Positions 25,274 through 34,651 are shown, numbered from the stretch's first letter. The stretch is 64,000 nt of DNA from Verrucomicrobiota bacterium (GCA_026397915.1 JAPLTX010000039.1:62001-126000), one strand, 5' to 3'. Notes: generated by a model from the letters alone, not told the origin. Numbers and translations are program-made.

Positions 25274-26233
25274 TCAGCTCGATCCTCCGGGCTGTTGCGT
25301 GGCGCGGCGAAACTTGGCGGCGAGCTGCGAGAGCGTGAGTGATTCTATCGGCATCTCGCGATGCAGCCAGGCGAAGAAGCCGCGCAACCGGTCGAGGAAA
25401 CGGTCCACATCCTGCAAGGTCGCGTGTTGCGGACAGCCGCCGGGCATGAGTTCAGAGGAATGGAAATAGATCGTCAGAACCTGACCGCCTCTGTGGCGAT
25501 GCAACCGGGCCGCAGTCTTGAGCCATCCGAGTCCGGCCCACATCGGCTGCGCGGACAGCGAGCCGAGGTGCATGGCGAACCAGGACGCCCAGCTTTGGGG
25601 GACGGGGGCTTGATCAAGCCACGAGCCAAGCTGAGGGAGGACGGGCAGTATGGTGATCGGCGCTTCCAGAATACGGGAGCGACCCGGATGGCGCGGTTCT
25701 TCAGGATCGGGAAAGTATGGGTCCGTTGGCGAGGCTAGATGGCTATGGCCGGCGTGGTATTGCCTCATGGGTGCCACGCTGCTGTCCACGAGAATGCCTG
25801 TGTTCTCCAGAAGCGAGAACATCCTGGGGCCGGTGTTGAACCGTCCCATCCTGAACGACGTTGGCGTGACGCCCATCTGGCGGACGGATTGGAGAAGGTT
25901 TTGTAACTTCGCGTCGAGCAGTTCGCGCGGTATCAGCTCCGACGGCACGGGTTCGGGATGAGGCTGAGCTTCGAACGGCGGCGTGTTCCATGGATGGAGA
26001 TGAGCGCCAATCTCCGCGTTCCATTGTTGCTTCAGCTTCAACAGGAGATCACGGTGGTGTTGGTGGCAGGTCACCGGATAGGTTGGCAGGAGTGTTGGGG
26101 TGATGTTCCATTCGCGGAAGATCGAGTCCAAGCGCGGCAATTCGGCGACGTTGTTCACGGAGACGTTACGGGATTCGTATCGGCCGCTGAAAAGCCCTTC
26201 TTCCTCGACATCAATGGTCACCGCGAGTTTCAC
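25274..26233 (-). CDS. Polysaccharide-deacetylase-like (NodB-type) protein
   Basis: The frame is open to 26326, but a GTG at 26233 overlaps the upstream TGA as GTGA, the usual coupled start, giving 319 residues beginning VKLAVTIDVEEEGLFSGRY. TIDVEE corresponds to the first metal-binding motif of NodB-type deacetylases, EIGAHLHPWN carries the H-x3-H-like second motif, and YFHSSELMPGG a later histidine. It may remove N- or O-acetyl groups from a glycan or amino-sugar lipid. It sits between a radical SAM gene and a glycosyltransferase gene. Confidence 0.7.
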   Translation of the reverse strand: MKLAVTIDVEEEGLFSGRYESRNVSVNNVAELPRLDSIFREWNITPTLLPTYPVTCHQHHRDLLLKLKQQWNAEIGAHLHPWNTPPFEAQPHPEPVPSELIPRELLDAKLQNLLQSVRQMGVTPTSFRMGRFNTGPRMFSLLENTGILVDSSVAPMRQYHAGHSHLASPTDPYFPDPEEPRHPGRSRILEAPITILPVLPQLGSWLDQAPVPQSWASWFAMHLGSLSAQPMWAGLGWLKTAARLHRHRGGQVLTIYFHSSELMPGGCPQHATLQDVDRFLDRLRGFFAWLHREMPIESLTLSQLAAKFRRATQQPGGSS

Positions 26234-27837
26234 GAATGCATTCCCCTCGAGTTGCCGCAGCCGTTGGATTCGATCCTCTGACGAATGACCTTTCTCAGCG
26301 GGAACATGTTTTCTGCCGTGGCGCACAGGATAAAAAACTTCCTTATGCGACTCGGATTCCGCCTGTAGGCATCAATGACCAGCTTCCAGAACTTGCGCCG
26401 GTAGGGCGCGAGAACGCCGCGCTGCCACAGGATGCGCCGAAGCACCGCTAGCGTGTTTCTCCCAAACTTGTCAGGCACGAGTTGAACTGGAGCCTCTGTA
26501 ACGGGGGAATCCCTTCCCTTGATGCCCAGTGCCCAGCGCGTGGGTCGCATCTCCAGGATGGAGCGGTGAGCACGCTCGTAAAAGCGCACGGGATCATAGA
26601 GGCAATCCCACAAGTCGCAATACTCGGACATGATTTCGGTTTCGGGCCGGGTGGGGATGAAGTTTATTTTATCTTCTGACACTCCGGCCGGGATATGGAG
26701 CAGCCGGCCCTCCTTCTTGAGGCGATCCCACAATTTGGTGTGTGGGCCTGCCTGCAGAAGGTTGACCATGACCACGGGGATGCTGGCTGCTTCGACAAGG
26801 GCCTTGATGCGATTGCCAACCCCCTTTTTTTCTCCATCGAAACCGATGATGAAACTGGCGATGACCGTCAGCCCGTTGCGGTTGATGTTGCTCAAGGACT
26901 CGACCAAGGGATTAACGATGTTCACCCGCTTGTGGGTCATGGCCAGGACATCTTCGTCCGGGGACTCCACACCCACAAACACGTGGCTGAAGTTGGCCTC
27001 GGTCATGAGATCAATCATGCTCTTGTCCTGTCCGAGATTGACCGAGGTTTGTGTGATGAAGCTGTAAGGCTGGCGTCTGTCCATTGACCAGGGAATGAGT
27101 TCGTTCAAGATGGCGCGGGCGTGTTCCTTATTGCCAATGAAATTGTCGTCGGCAACAAACATCTCGCCTCGCCAGCCCAGTTTGTAGATGGATTCCAGTT
27201 CGGCAATGACCTGCCGAGGGCGCTTGTATCTAGGTTTGCGGCCATACAATGCGATGACATCACAAAACTCGCACTCGAAAGGGCAGCCCCTGGAAGTCTG
27301 CACGGACATGCTGGTGTAAGCTGCAGGATCGAGCAGGTCGAATCGCGGGACAGGCGAATCGCTCATATCCGGTTTCTCCGTGCTCTCGAAGACGCCCGTG
27401 GTTTGCCCTCCGGCAAGAGCCTTCAGAAAGAGCGGAATCGCGTTTTCTCCCTCGCCCTTGATGAGGAAATCGCAGCCGGCGGTCAGGGCGTCGTCCGGGA
27501 CCGATGTCGGATAAGGCCCTCCCACCACGACCGGCTTGCCGCGTTCCTTGGCCTCCTTGATCAGCGCCAGCATCCCGCCTTTCTGGCACAGCATCGCAGA
27601 AACCATGACCATCTCGGCCCAATCCCAATCAGCCTCTGTCAACGGTCGGACGTTGAGATCCACCAGGCGGAGGTCCCACTCTTGCGGAAGCAGCGCGGCA
27701 ACCGTGATAAGTCCCAGTGGCGGCAGGAGGGTCTTCATCCCCAGAAGCCGAGTTGTTTCACTGAAGCTCCAGAAGGAGAGAGGCAAGGCGGGGCCGACAA
27801 GCAAAACCCTTCTGTTTTTAGCAACCATATCGTTCAT
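26230..27837 (-). CDS. B12-binding radical SAM protein, HpnP-like (paralog 1)
   Basis: A 535-residue protein. An N-terminal cobalamin-binding Rossmann domain (VLLVGPALPLSFWSF, PPLGLITVAALLPQEWDLRL, VVVGGPYPTSVPD) is followed by a radical SAM barrel with SRGCPFECEFCDV (CxxxCxxC) and AEMVMVSAMLCQKGG. A C-terminal extension resembles the DUF4070 region. The layout is that of HpnP-type enzymes (hopanoid C-2 methylases), so methyl transfer to an unactivated carbon of a lipid is a possible role. It is the first gene of a four-gene minus operon. A close paralog lies at 35471-37069. Confidence 0.8.
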   Translation of the reverse strand: MNDMVAKNRRVLLVGPALPLSFWSFSETTRLLGMKTLLPPLGLITVAALLPQEWDLRLVDLNVRPLTEADWDWAEMVMVSAMLCQKGGMLALIKEAKERGKPVVVGGPYPTSVPDDALTAGCDFLIKGEGENAIPLFLKALAGGQTTGVFESTEKPDMSDSPVPRFDLLDPAAYTSMSVQTSRGCPFECEFCDVIALYGRKPRYKRPRQVIAELESIYKLGWRGEMFVADDNFIGNKEHARAILNELIPWSMDRRQPYSFITQTSVNLGQDKSMIDLMTEANFSHVFVGVESPDEDVLAMTHKRVNIVNPLVESLSNINRNGLTVIASFIIGFDGEKKGVGNRIKALVEAASIPVVMVNLLQAGPHTKLWDRLKKEGRLLHIPAGVSEDKINFIPTRPETEIMSEYCDLWDCLYDPVRFYERAHRSILEMRPTRWALGIKGRDSPVTEAPVQLVPDKFGRNTLAVLRRILWQRGVLAPYRRKFWKLVIDAYRRNPSRIRKFFILCATAENMFPLRKVIRQRIESNGCGNSRGMHS

Positions 27838-27962
27838 GCTATTCTAAGCAATCATCATTACATAAGCGGGCCCCGTCGTCATGCTGAACATTTCTGCCGA
27901 CGGGTTCCTCGCGTTTCTTCATGAATCGGCCGCGCTGCCAAACCGGGATTGAAGCACCGAGG

Positions 27963-27991
27963 TTGAACCATCCCGTCGCTTCGCCTATGAT
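27963..27991 (+). promoter_or_regulatory. Sigma-70-type promoter, near-leaderless
   Basis: TTGAAC (27963-27968), a 17-nt spacer, then TATGAT (27986-27991), close to consensus at ideal spacing. Expected transcription start is near 27998 and the downstream ATG is at 28003, so the leader would be about five nucleotides. It drives the three-gene operon 28003-31228, divergent from the 26230-27837 gene. Confidence 0.55.
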
Positions 27992-28002
27992 GTAAGAACA
28001 AC

Positions 28003-29073
28003 ATGCCTTTGCCTTGGTTCACGCACTTCTTGCCGCCCGCGCTGCAGTTTCGTCAAGCGCTGGCGGAGCATCACGCAAGCCGGATCGCGGGGCGATTCAC
28101 GCCCATCCCGGCCGGGACGCCTGACGTTTTGAACCGCCAGCCGCTTCGTATCCATTTCTGGACGCCCCACCCGTGGTTCAGCACCGTCATTCACGTGGAT
28201 CAAGTCCTTCCGCGACTACGCGATCAAGCCGCCGCGCTGGGGCTGCCGTGGCAGATCAGCTCCGGCGACCGGTTGCCCGAATCGGCTGTGGACTGGCTGC
28301 TGTGCCTCAAGGGCGTTCCGCCATCTCGATCTTGCTCCGTCGATCGCACGGTGCTGCTGTTGCCAGATGACGCCGACCGCGTGTGGGGCCGGCTGGGGCG
28401 GTTCGGCCACGTGGTGTCGGTGACTTCGCGGACGCTGGCTTCGTTGCTCGGCACGGTTCATCCTCGCGTGTGGTTCATGGATGAAACGGAATCCCCCGAA
28501 TGGATCGAGCGAGGCCAGCGCGTGCTCGACGAGGTTTCTCCATCGAACCGGCCGCCGTTGTTGCTGTGGCATGGAACCCGCAAGAGTCTGGACGGACTTC
28601 GAACATTACGTCCGGTGCTGGAGGCGTTCGCCCGCGAAACAACTGTGGAACTGGCCGTATTGACCGACGACGCGGCGCGAACGGAGCAATGGGGTGATCT
28701 GCACGTGCGCCACGTGGCGTGGTCGCCCGAAGCCCTTGTGGATATGGCTGCGCAATCCCGCCTCAGCGTCGTGCCGGCCCGGCCGACACTCGCCGATTCC
28801 TACCTGAAGAACGCCGGACGCCTGCGCCGGCTTTTCGCGGCGGGTTGTCCGGCGATTGGCGACGCGCGCGTGGCGGATGTGGTGGATTTCAGCAAAGCCT
28901 GCGGCGCGCCGGTCGCGCAGACCAGCGACGAATGGCTGGCGGCATTACGGCAGCTCTGGCGCGAGCCAGCGCGGTTGGATGAAATCGCCTGCCGTGGCCA
29001 CGCATTGGTTCGCGAGCGTTACTCCACTGTCCACACGGCTGCGCAGTGGTTATGGTTTTTCTGTTCCCAATGA
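28003..29073 (+). CDS. GT-B glycosyltransferase-like protein
   Basis: A 356-residue protein with a GT-B-like plan: an N-terminal half containing LRIHFWTPHPWFSTVIHVDQ and VDWLLCLKGVPPS, and a C-terminal half with RPPLLLWHGTRKSLDGLRTL, PARPTLADSYLKNAGRLRRL and FAAGCPAIGDARV. The last two resemble the variable sugar-binding part of GT4 enzymes, but the E-x7-E motif is not clear, so the family is uncertain. It is first in a three-gene operon; its TGA overlaps the next ATG. Confidence 0.55.
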   Translation: MPLPWFTHFLPPALQFRQALAEHHASRIAGRFTPIPAGTPDVLNRQPLRIHFWTPHPWFSTVIHVDQVLPRLRDQAAALGLPWQISSGDRLPESAVDWLLCLKGVPPSRSCSVDRTVLLLPDDADRVWGRLGRFGHVVSVTSRTLASLLGTVHPRVWFMDETESPEWIERGQRVLDEVSPSNRPPLLLWHGTRKSLDGLRTLRPVLEAFARETTVELAVLTDDAARTEQWGDLHVRHVAWSPEALVDMAAQSRLSVVPARPTLADSYLKNAGRLRRLFAAGCPAIGDARVADVVDFSKACGAPVAQTSDEWLAALRQLWREPARLDEIACRGHALVRERYSTVHTAAQWLWFFCSQ

Positions 29074-30224
29074 AAATCCGCCCAAAGGCACGGCCGCTTG
29101 ACTGGTTGCGATACGACCTCCTCGCACGGCCGCGCTCGGCCGAGCGTGTCAGGATCGAGAAGCACAAGCCGCTGGCGATTTTCAAGGCGGAACGGCTCGG
29201 TGATTTCCTTCTCGCGCAACCGGCGATTCAGCGATTGGTCGAATCCTACGGCGCAGCGAACAGCACGCTCATTGTTTCCCGCGCCTGCCGGGCGCTTGCA
29301 GATCGCTTTTTTCCAGGGGTGGAGAAGATCGAAGTTGCGTTGGAGTTCTCATGGGACGACTGGAACTGGGTTGAAGCCCGGCGGCAGGCGGAGGCGCTCG
29401 GCCGGTTTCATTTTGAGAAGGCGGTTTGTCTGACTCATCATCGCAAGCCGGCGCTTTGGTCGGCGTGGGCCTCGATCCGCGCAGAACAGAAAATTGGTTT
29501 GGTGGAGCATCCTTGGATGCTGCCTGGTGTGCGGCGAGTGGAACGCCAGCACTTTGATCTGCACGCGCCCTATCCGCGTCAGGTGCCGCCGGATGGCGCG
29601 ACGTGTCTGGAACTTGAAGCTCATGCGGCGGTCCTGAATATCTGCGGTCCTGGCCTCATCAACGCCTCCGAGTTGCGTCCGCGCTTGAAATGCGATCTTC
29701 CGCAACCCGTCGCGAAGAAGCCGGTGCTGGGCATTGTGCCCGGCACATCATCCCGGCTCAAGTCGCTGCCGGATGAGTTAATTGGTCTGACCTGCGGGCA
29801 ACTGGCGGAATCAAACACATTTGACGTATGGTTGATCGGTGAAGCGGTGCAGTGCGGCGCGTTGGAACGGCTCCGCGCCCATCTTGCCAGGATTTCAAAG
29901 CTGGGCAGCGTCCGCATTTGTTGCGAGTGGGATTTGAAACAACTGGAAACCGGGCTAGCGCAGTGTGCCGCGGTGTTGAGCGCCGATACGTTTACGGCGC
30001 ATCTGGCAACCGCGTTGGACCTGCCCGTCGCAGTGCTGGCAACTGGAGCGCATCCCGGCGTTTTCGGCCCGTGGCGAAATTCCGGTCGCCAGCGTTGGTT
30101 TACCCATGAGATGGACTGTTTCGGCTGCGGTTGGTGTTGCATTCACCCCAGTGCGCTTTGCATCGAACAGATTGACCCGCGCGCAGTTTCTGCGTTTCTG
30201 ACGGTTGCTTTTACAGGCAAATGA
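29070..30224 (+). CDS. GT9-family glycosyltransferase (heptosyltransferase-like)
   Basis: The ATG at 29070 overlaps the previous TGA (ATGA), giving 384 residues. GT9 features: LAIFKAERLGDFLLAQPAIQ at the N-terminus, VLGIVPGTSSRLKSLPDELI at the domain junction, and SADTFTAHLATALDLPVAVL and GAHPGVFGPW in the nucleotide-binding half. A cysteine-rich tail (CFGCGWCCIHPSALC) resembles the cysteine pattern some GT9 enzymes carry at the C-terminus. GT9 enzymes transfer ADP-heptose in LPS core assembly, but the sugar here is not known. The next gene overlaps again by ATGA. Confidence 0.8.
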   Translation: MKIRPKARPLDWLRYDLLARPRSAERVRIEKHKPLAIFKAERLGDFLLAQPAIQRLVESYGAANSTLIVSRACRALADRFFPGVEKIEVALEFSWDDWNWVEARRQAEALGRFHFEKAVCLTHHRKPALWSAWASIRAEQKIGLVEHPWMLPGVRRVERQHFDLHAPYPRQVPPDGATCLELEAHAAVLNICGPGLINASELRPRLKCDLPQPVAKKPVLGIVPGTSSRLKSLPDELIGLTCGQLAESNTFDVWLIGEAVQCGALERLRAHLARISKLGSVRICCEWDLKQLETGLAQCAAVLSADTFTAHLATALDLPVAVLATGAHPGVFGPWRNSGRQRWFTHEMDCFGCGWCCIHPSALCIEQIDPRAVSAFLTVAFTGK

Positions 30225-31228
30225 CGCGATCTATTTTCAAGACACTTGCCGCGCTGCTGACCGAAAACACTTCTCTGGCGCGCTGCTTGACGGAGCCGGG
30301 GGTCTTCAGGGGCAAACTGGATTCGAAGGAGAAGGCCCGCCTGTTCAAGTCGCTGGTCAACTACGTTGAGTTTGAACCTCACGCTTTCTGCAACCGCGCC
30401 TGCATTTTTTGTCCCAACAGCACCTTAGATCGGAAAGCCAACAAGCAGGTGTTTGATCGCGCTCTCCATCGCAAGGTTCTCAATGAACTTGCGGAGATTG
30501 CCTACGCCGGCACGATTGCCTATTCGCGGTATTCAGAGCCACTGGCACGGGAGGAGATCTTTGATTACATCGCTGAAGCCCGAAGCTTGTTGCCCTGCGC
30601 CTATCTGAAAATCATCACCAATGGGGATTACCTGAGCCACGAAAGAATCCTGCGGCTGCAATCCTTGGGTTTGAATTATCTTGCCATCAGCATCTATCTG
30701 CCTGAAGGCGTCGCATGGTCTCCACAGGCCGCCTTGAAGCAGATCAGGAAGTTCTCGAAGCGAATCAGTATGGGTTTTCAAGTCCGTCGGAAAGCGCGCG
30801 CCAGTGTGTTTGTTGATTTCCTGAAGGAAGCGTCCGGCATGAAAATGGACGCCCGCTGCCACGATTTTGGGCGGGGCAAAGAAGGTTTTGACCGCGGCAT
30901 GAGCGTTGTCTGGCTGTCGCCCGTCCTTTTTGTGCGGAAGGCCCCGTGTTCCTTCGTCTTCAGGAATTTCACGATGGACTTCAACGGCAATGTCATGCCC
31001 TGCTGCAACCTTCGCAGCGACAATCCCCAACACGCGCCTTACGTCCTGGGCAATGTGGCGCACGAAACCATCTTCGACATTTACTCCGGGCCTCCCTTCG
31101 CGCGATGGAGACGCGCCCTGTCAGGATTCGCACCCAAGTCGGCTCCCTGCAAACACTGCAAAGATGCCCCGATGAACAGTGTGCTGGACCGACTATTGAC
31201 GGCCGCTTGGAACCTTTTCTCAAGCTGA
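30221..31228 (+). CDS. Radical SAM / SPASM-type protein
   Basis: A 335-residue radical SAM protein. EFEPHAFCNRACIFCPNSTL carries the 4Fe-4S CxxxCxxC. The C-terminal CNLRSDNPQHAPYVLGNVAH and PCKHCKDAP region is a SPASM-like twin-cluster binder. SPASM enzymes modify peptides or metabolites. It is encoded directly after the GT9 gene with an ATGA overlap, which ties it to glycan or lipid assembly by context only; the substrate is unknown. Confidence 0.75.
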   Translation: MTRSIFKTLAALLTENTSLARCLTEPGVFRGKLDSKEKARLFKSLVNYVEFEPHAFCNRACIFCPNSTLDRKANKQVFDRALHRKVLNELAEIAYAGTIAYSRYSEPLAREEIFDYIAEARSLLPCAYLKIITNGDYLSHERILRLQSLGLNYLAISIYLPEGVAWSPQAALKQIRKFSKRISMGFQVRRKARASVFVDFLKEASGMKMDARCHDFGRGKEGFDRGMSVVWLSPVLFVRKAPCSFVFRNFTMDFNGNVMPCCNLRSDNPQHAPYVLGNVAHETIFDIYSGPPFARWRRALSGFAPKSAPCKHCKDAPMNSVLDRLLTAAWNLFSS

Positions 31229-31254
31229 TTCGCCGGCCAACACCGGTTCTACAC

Positions 31255-32343
31255 TCACGGACTCCGCTGGCGGAATGCCTCCAGCAGCACACGTTCGGTC
31301 TGGCCAACCATGCTTTGAATGCTGTGGCGGGCGAGGATTCTTTCCCGGCCTTTCTCTCCCATTGAGCGACGCCGTGCTTCGTCGGTGAGCAGCGCGATGA
31401 TTGCCTCGGCGAAGCTAGTGGGATCGCGCGGCTCCACCAGCAAACCGGTGGAGTCATCCACCACCAGTTCGGGGATGCCGCCGACGCGCGTGGCGATAAC
31501 AGGCAGGCCCATCGCCATCGCCTCGATGATGGCGTTGGGCGAGGCCTCCGACGCGGACGACAACGCGAACACCCAAGCTTTGCGCAGCGCCGGACGGACG
31601 TCGTCGTCGGCCGGCAGTAGTTTGATTCTCGATTCCAGCGACCAAGCCCGGAGGCGCGCTTCCATCTCTGCCTTGAATGGCCCGTTGCCGACGATCTCAA
31701 ACCGCGCTTGCGGGAGCCGCTGCGCCACGAGACTGAATGCCTCCAGCAGGTTCAACGGGTCTTTTTCGGCAACCAACCGCCCTACGAAGACGACGGTGGG
31801 TTGCGGATCCTTGGCGTCAGGCTCGGGGCGGAACTCATCGGTGTCCACGGCGTTGGGGATGACGGCGATGCGGTCCGGGGCCACCGCAAACCGGCGGACC
31901 ATGATTTCCTTCAAGGCTTCGGCGTTGCAGATGATCTTGTTGGACAGGCGCCATAGGAACCGTTCCTGTTGACGCGGCATGAGACTGCGATAACCAGAAA
32001 CGATGACCGGCACGCGCGCCAGAGCGCCCAAGATTCTGCCCCAGATATTGGGCACGACGGTAAGCGTGTAGAGGATCTGCGGCCGCGAGCGCAACAGCCG
32101 CCACGCCAGGCGGGCAATGGCGAGCGGTGTCACTATCCTGGCTTTGGAAAACCAGACGATGTTGATTCCCACTCCGGCTGCTTGGGAGGCCATGTCATTG
32201 CCACCTCGCAAGACCCACAGTTCGGGCAAGAACGTCGCGCGGTTCAATCGCTCCAGCAGACGGATCGCGTATTGTTGCGTGCCGCCAAACTCCAGATCCT
32301 GTAGTAGGACGACGATTGTGATCGGTTTCTTGGAATCGGTCAT
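31255..32343 (-). CDS. GT4-family glycosyltransferase
   Basis: A 362-residue GT4 enzyme: ITIVVLLQDLEFGGTQQYAI at the start, VSGYRSLMPRQQERFLWRLS in the middle, VVFVGRLVAEKDPLNLLEAF at the domain junction, and EASPNAIIEAMAMGLPVIAT with the E-x7-E pattern. Donor and acceptor unknown. It is convergent with the radical SAM operon and divergent from the acyl-carrier-protein operon across about 140 nt, presumably a shared regulatory gap. Confidence 0.85.
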   Translation of the reverse strand: MTDSKKPITIVVLLQDLEFGGTQQYAIRLLERLNRATFLPELWVLRGGNDMASQAAGVGINIVWFSKARIVTPLAIARLAWRLLRSRPQILYTLTVVPNIWGRILGALARVPVIVSGYRSLMPRQQERFLWRLSNKIICNAEALKEIMVRRFAVAPDRIAVIPNAVDTDEFRPEPDAKDPQPTVVFVGRLVAEKDPLNLLEAFSLVAQRLPQARFEIVGNGPFKAEMEARLRAWSLESRIKLLPADDDVRPALRKAWVFALSSASEASPNAIIEAMAMGLPVIATRVGGIPELVVDDSTGLLVEPRDPTSFAEAIIALLTDEARRRSMGEKGRERILARHSIQSMVGQTERVLLEAFRQRSP

Positions 32344-32484
32344 CGTGTCAGTTTAAGAATGTTCGTCAGCGTAACGCGCGCCACTGAAGAAAGCAGTTGC
32401 TTTCTTGCAAGGTTTCTTGTTTGGTGACGATCATTGAAGTATTGGGAACGTCGTGATAGTTCTAAACGGGCATTGTATTTGTAT

Positions 32485-33360
32485 ATGGACAACACTCTCT
32501 CGGAAAGAGACATCACTGATCTGAAGGAAACGCTGAGGCGGTGCAGTCCGGAAACCATCGAGGCGGCGATTCGGTTCCGCCAAGGCGGCGATCCGACAGC
32601 GTTGCGCACAGTTGTCTATGGCGTTATTCGACGTTACCAGCCGGCGAGTGCGGGCGTGCGATTGGAAAAGGCGGGCGACGACACTTCTCTGATTCAAGAC
32701 CTGGGGTTGGACTCGCTGACTTTGTTGGAGATTGTGCTCACCATAGAGGAAACCCTCAAGGTGCAGATTAACAACGAGGAATTGAAAGAAATCCGCACGC
32801 TGGGCAAACTCAACCAGTTTCTGCAAAACAAGGTCGCCGGGGGATCAGTCGCGGTTTCTATGAAGCAATACAGCCATGAGCACATCGCGCTGGTGTTGCC
32901 GCAGCAGCCGCCGTTCCTGTTTTTGGACAGCGCCGAGTTGGGCGACGAGACGGTCAAGGCCGAGTATAAGATCAAGGGCAGCGAATTTTTTCTGGCGGGT
33001 CATTTCAAGGACGAACCGATCTTTCCGGCCTCGGTGCTGTTTGAGGCGATGGGGCAGGCGGCCTGCCTGTGGTTGCTGGAGAAGGCTCCAAAACTTCTGG
33101 CCAAGGAGATCAAGACCAACCACGTGTTCTTCGCCACGCTTGACGGCGCGCACGTCTATCGCAAGGCCCGGCCCGGCCAGCAACTAACCTTCGAAGGCAA
33201 ACTGGTCAAACTCCGCGACCCGTTGGCTATCTTCAGTTGCTCGGCGAGTTCCAACGGTGACCGCATCGCTGCGATTGACCGACTGGTGCTGGCTTTTGGC
33301 GAACAGTTGGCGCCAGAGGAAGCGCCGACGACCACCTCGCCGTCCGGCGCGACCGCTTGA
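32485..33360 (+). CDS. Acyl carrier protein / FabZ-like dehydratase fusion
   Basis: One uninterrupted frame (291 aa from the ATG at 32485; the longer ORF begins with an unlikely TTG at 32434). Residues about 45-118 are an acyl carrier protein with the phosphopantetheine serine in DLGLDSLTLL (Ser77). Residues about 127-270 are a hot-dog dehydratase with catalytic-type His173 (LAGHFKD) and Glu187 (FEAMGQAA). The usual PGVL before the helix is PASVL, so the pocket may differ from FabZ. A proline-rich tail ends the protein. It starts a six-gene operon with KAS, SDR and radical SAM genes, so it probably carries and dehydrates the growing acyl chain. Confidence 0.8.
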   Translation: MDNTLSERDITDLKETLRRCSPETIEAAIRFRQGGDPTALRTVVYGVIRRYQPASAGVRLEKAGDDTSLIQDLGLDSLTLLEIVLTIEETLKVQINNEELKEIRTLGKLNQFLQNKVAGGSVAVSMKQYSHEHIALVLPQQPPFLFLDSAELGDETVKAEYKIKGSEFFLAGHFKDEPIFPASVLFEAMGQAACLWLLEKAPKLLAKEIKTNHVFFATLDGAHVYRKARPGQQLTFEGKLVKLRDPLAIFSCSASSNGDRIAAIDRLVLAFGEQLAPEEAPTTTSPSGATA

Positions 33361-33373
33361 CGCCGCGCCATTT

Positions 33374-34651
33374 ATGCCGCCCATGAAACGCGCCGTCGTT
33401 ACAGGGTTGGGATTCGTCACGAGCATCGGCAACAGCCGCGAACAGGTTTTGCGCAGCCTCAAGGAATGCCGCACCGGCGTGGAACTGTTCCCGGATTTTG
33501 CCGGTGCCGATGTGCCCGTAAAACTGGCGGGCACTGTCAAGGGATTCAGCTTTCCGACGCCGGAGTTCGAAGACTGGACCTATCCTGCCGAATACCAACT
33601 CAGCCGCGAGCAACTGCGGCCGATGACGCCCAACGCCCTCTACGCTTTCTGTGCGATGCAGCAAGCGATCCGCGCAGCACAGCTCATGCCCGAGCAGGTC
33701 GCAAACCCGCGCACCGGCATCATGTGCGCGTCGGCTGGCTCAATGTGGATGGCCTACCATAATTTTCACACGATGGTCACCCGTGGCGTGAGCCGTTGCC
33801 AGCCGATGGCTGTCGTCAACAGCATTCCCGGATCTCTTTATATCAATCTCGTCTCTTGCTTCAAACTCAAGGGCGGCTCGCTTGGTTGTTCCAGCGCCTG
33901 CTCCTCGTCGGCTCACGCGATGGGGTTGGCCGTGGACTTGATCCGGCAGGGGCGGCAGGACATCGTCTTTGTCGTCGGGGCCGAGGACTGCAACAAGTTC
34001 AGCATCCTGCCCTTCGCCAGCATCCGCGCGCTCAGCGTGCAAGCCGATCCGGAAAAATCCCCCTGCGCTTTCGATGTGAAACGTGACGGTTTTGTCGGCA
34101 CCGGCGGCGCGAGCGTGCTCGTGGTCGAGAATCTGGAGCACGCCCGGCGGCGCGGGGCCTGCATCGGCGCCGAAGTTCTTGGATGGGGACAGGCCTCTGA
34201 CGGCTACAACGTCATTGCGCCCGATCCGAACGGCGACGGGCTGGCGCGAGCCATGAAGCAGACGCTGCAAGACGCGAACCTCAAACCAGAGGAGGTGGAT
34301 TACATCAACGCTCACGCCACCTCGACGCCAATCGGCGACATCAGCGAATGCCGCGCCCTTCGGCAGGTGTTCGCCGGCGGCAAAGTCCCGTTCATCAGCA
34401 GCACCAAGAGCCTCACCGGCCACGGTTTATCGCTGGCGGGCGCAATGGAGGCGGCCTTTTGCTGTCTCGCCTTGCAGGAGAAATTCACGCCCGTCTCTGC
34501 ACACATCACCGAGTTGGACCCCGAATGCAAGGGACTGCCGATCGTGACGCGTCCGATCGCTGACGCGCCACGAATCGCCCTGAGCAACTCCAGCGGCTTC
34601 GGCGGTTCCAACGTTTGTCTCGCGCTCCGGCGTTGGGAACATGGAGAGTAA
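33374..34651 (+). CDS. Beta-ketoacyl-ACP synthase (KAS-II/FabF-like)
   Basis: The frame is open from 33257 but overlaps the previous gene there; an ATG at 33374 or 33383 gives the family-typical opening KRAVVTGLGFVTSIGNS (425 aa from 33374). Catalytic residues are present: Cys in GCSSACSSSAHAM, His in NAHATSTPIGD and His in STKSLTGHGLSLAGA, and the C-terminal ALSNSSGFGGSN loop is intact. It should condense acyl groups with malonyl-ACP. Its 3' end overlaps the SDR gene by 11 nt. The operon context makes it a specialised rather than housekeeping enzyme. Confidence 0.85.
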   Translation: MPPMKRAVVTGLGFVTSIGNSREQVLRSLKECRTGVELFPDFAGADVPVKLAGTVKGFSFPTPEFEDWTYPAEYQLSREQLRPMTPNALYAFCAMQQAIRAAQLMPEQVANPRTGIMCASAGSMWMAYHNFHTMVTRGVSRCQPMAVVNSIPGSLYINLVSCFKLKGGSLGCSSACSSSAHAMGLAVDLIRQGRQDIVFVVGAEDCNKFSILPFASIRALSVQADPEKSPCAFDVKRDGFVGTGGASVLVVENLEHARRRGACIGAEVLGWGQASDGYNVIAPDPNGDGLARAMKQTLQDANLKPEEVDYINAHATSTPIGDISECRALRQVFAGGKVPFISSTKSLTGHGLSLAGAMEAAFCCLALQEKFTPVSAHITELDPECKGLPIVTRPIADAPRIALSNSSGFGGSNVCLALRRWEHGE

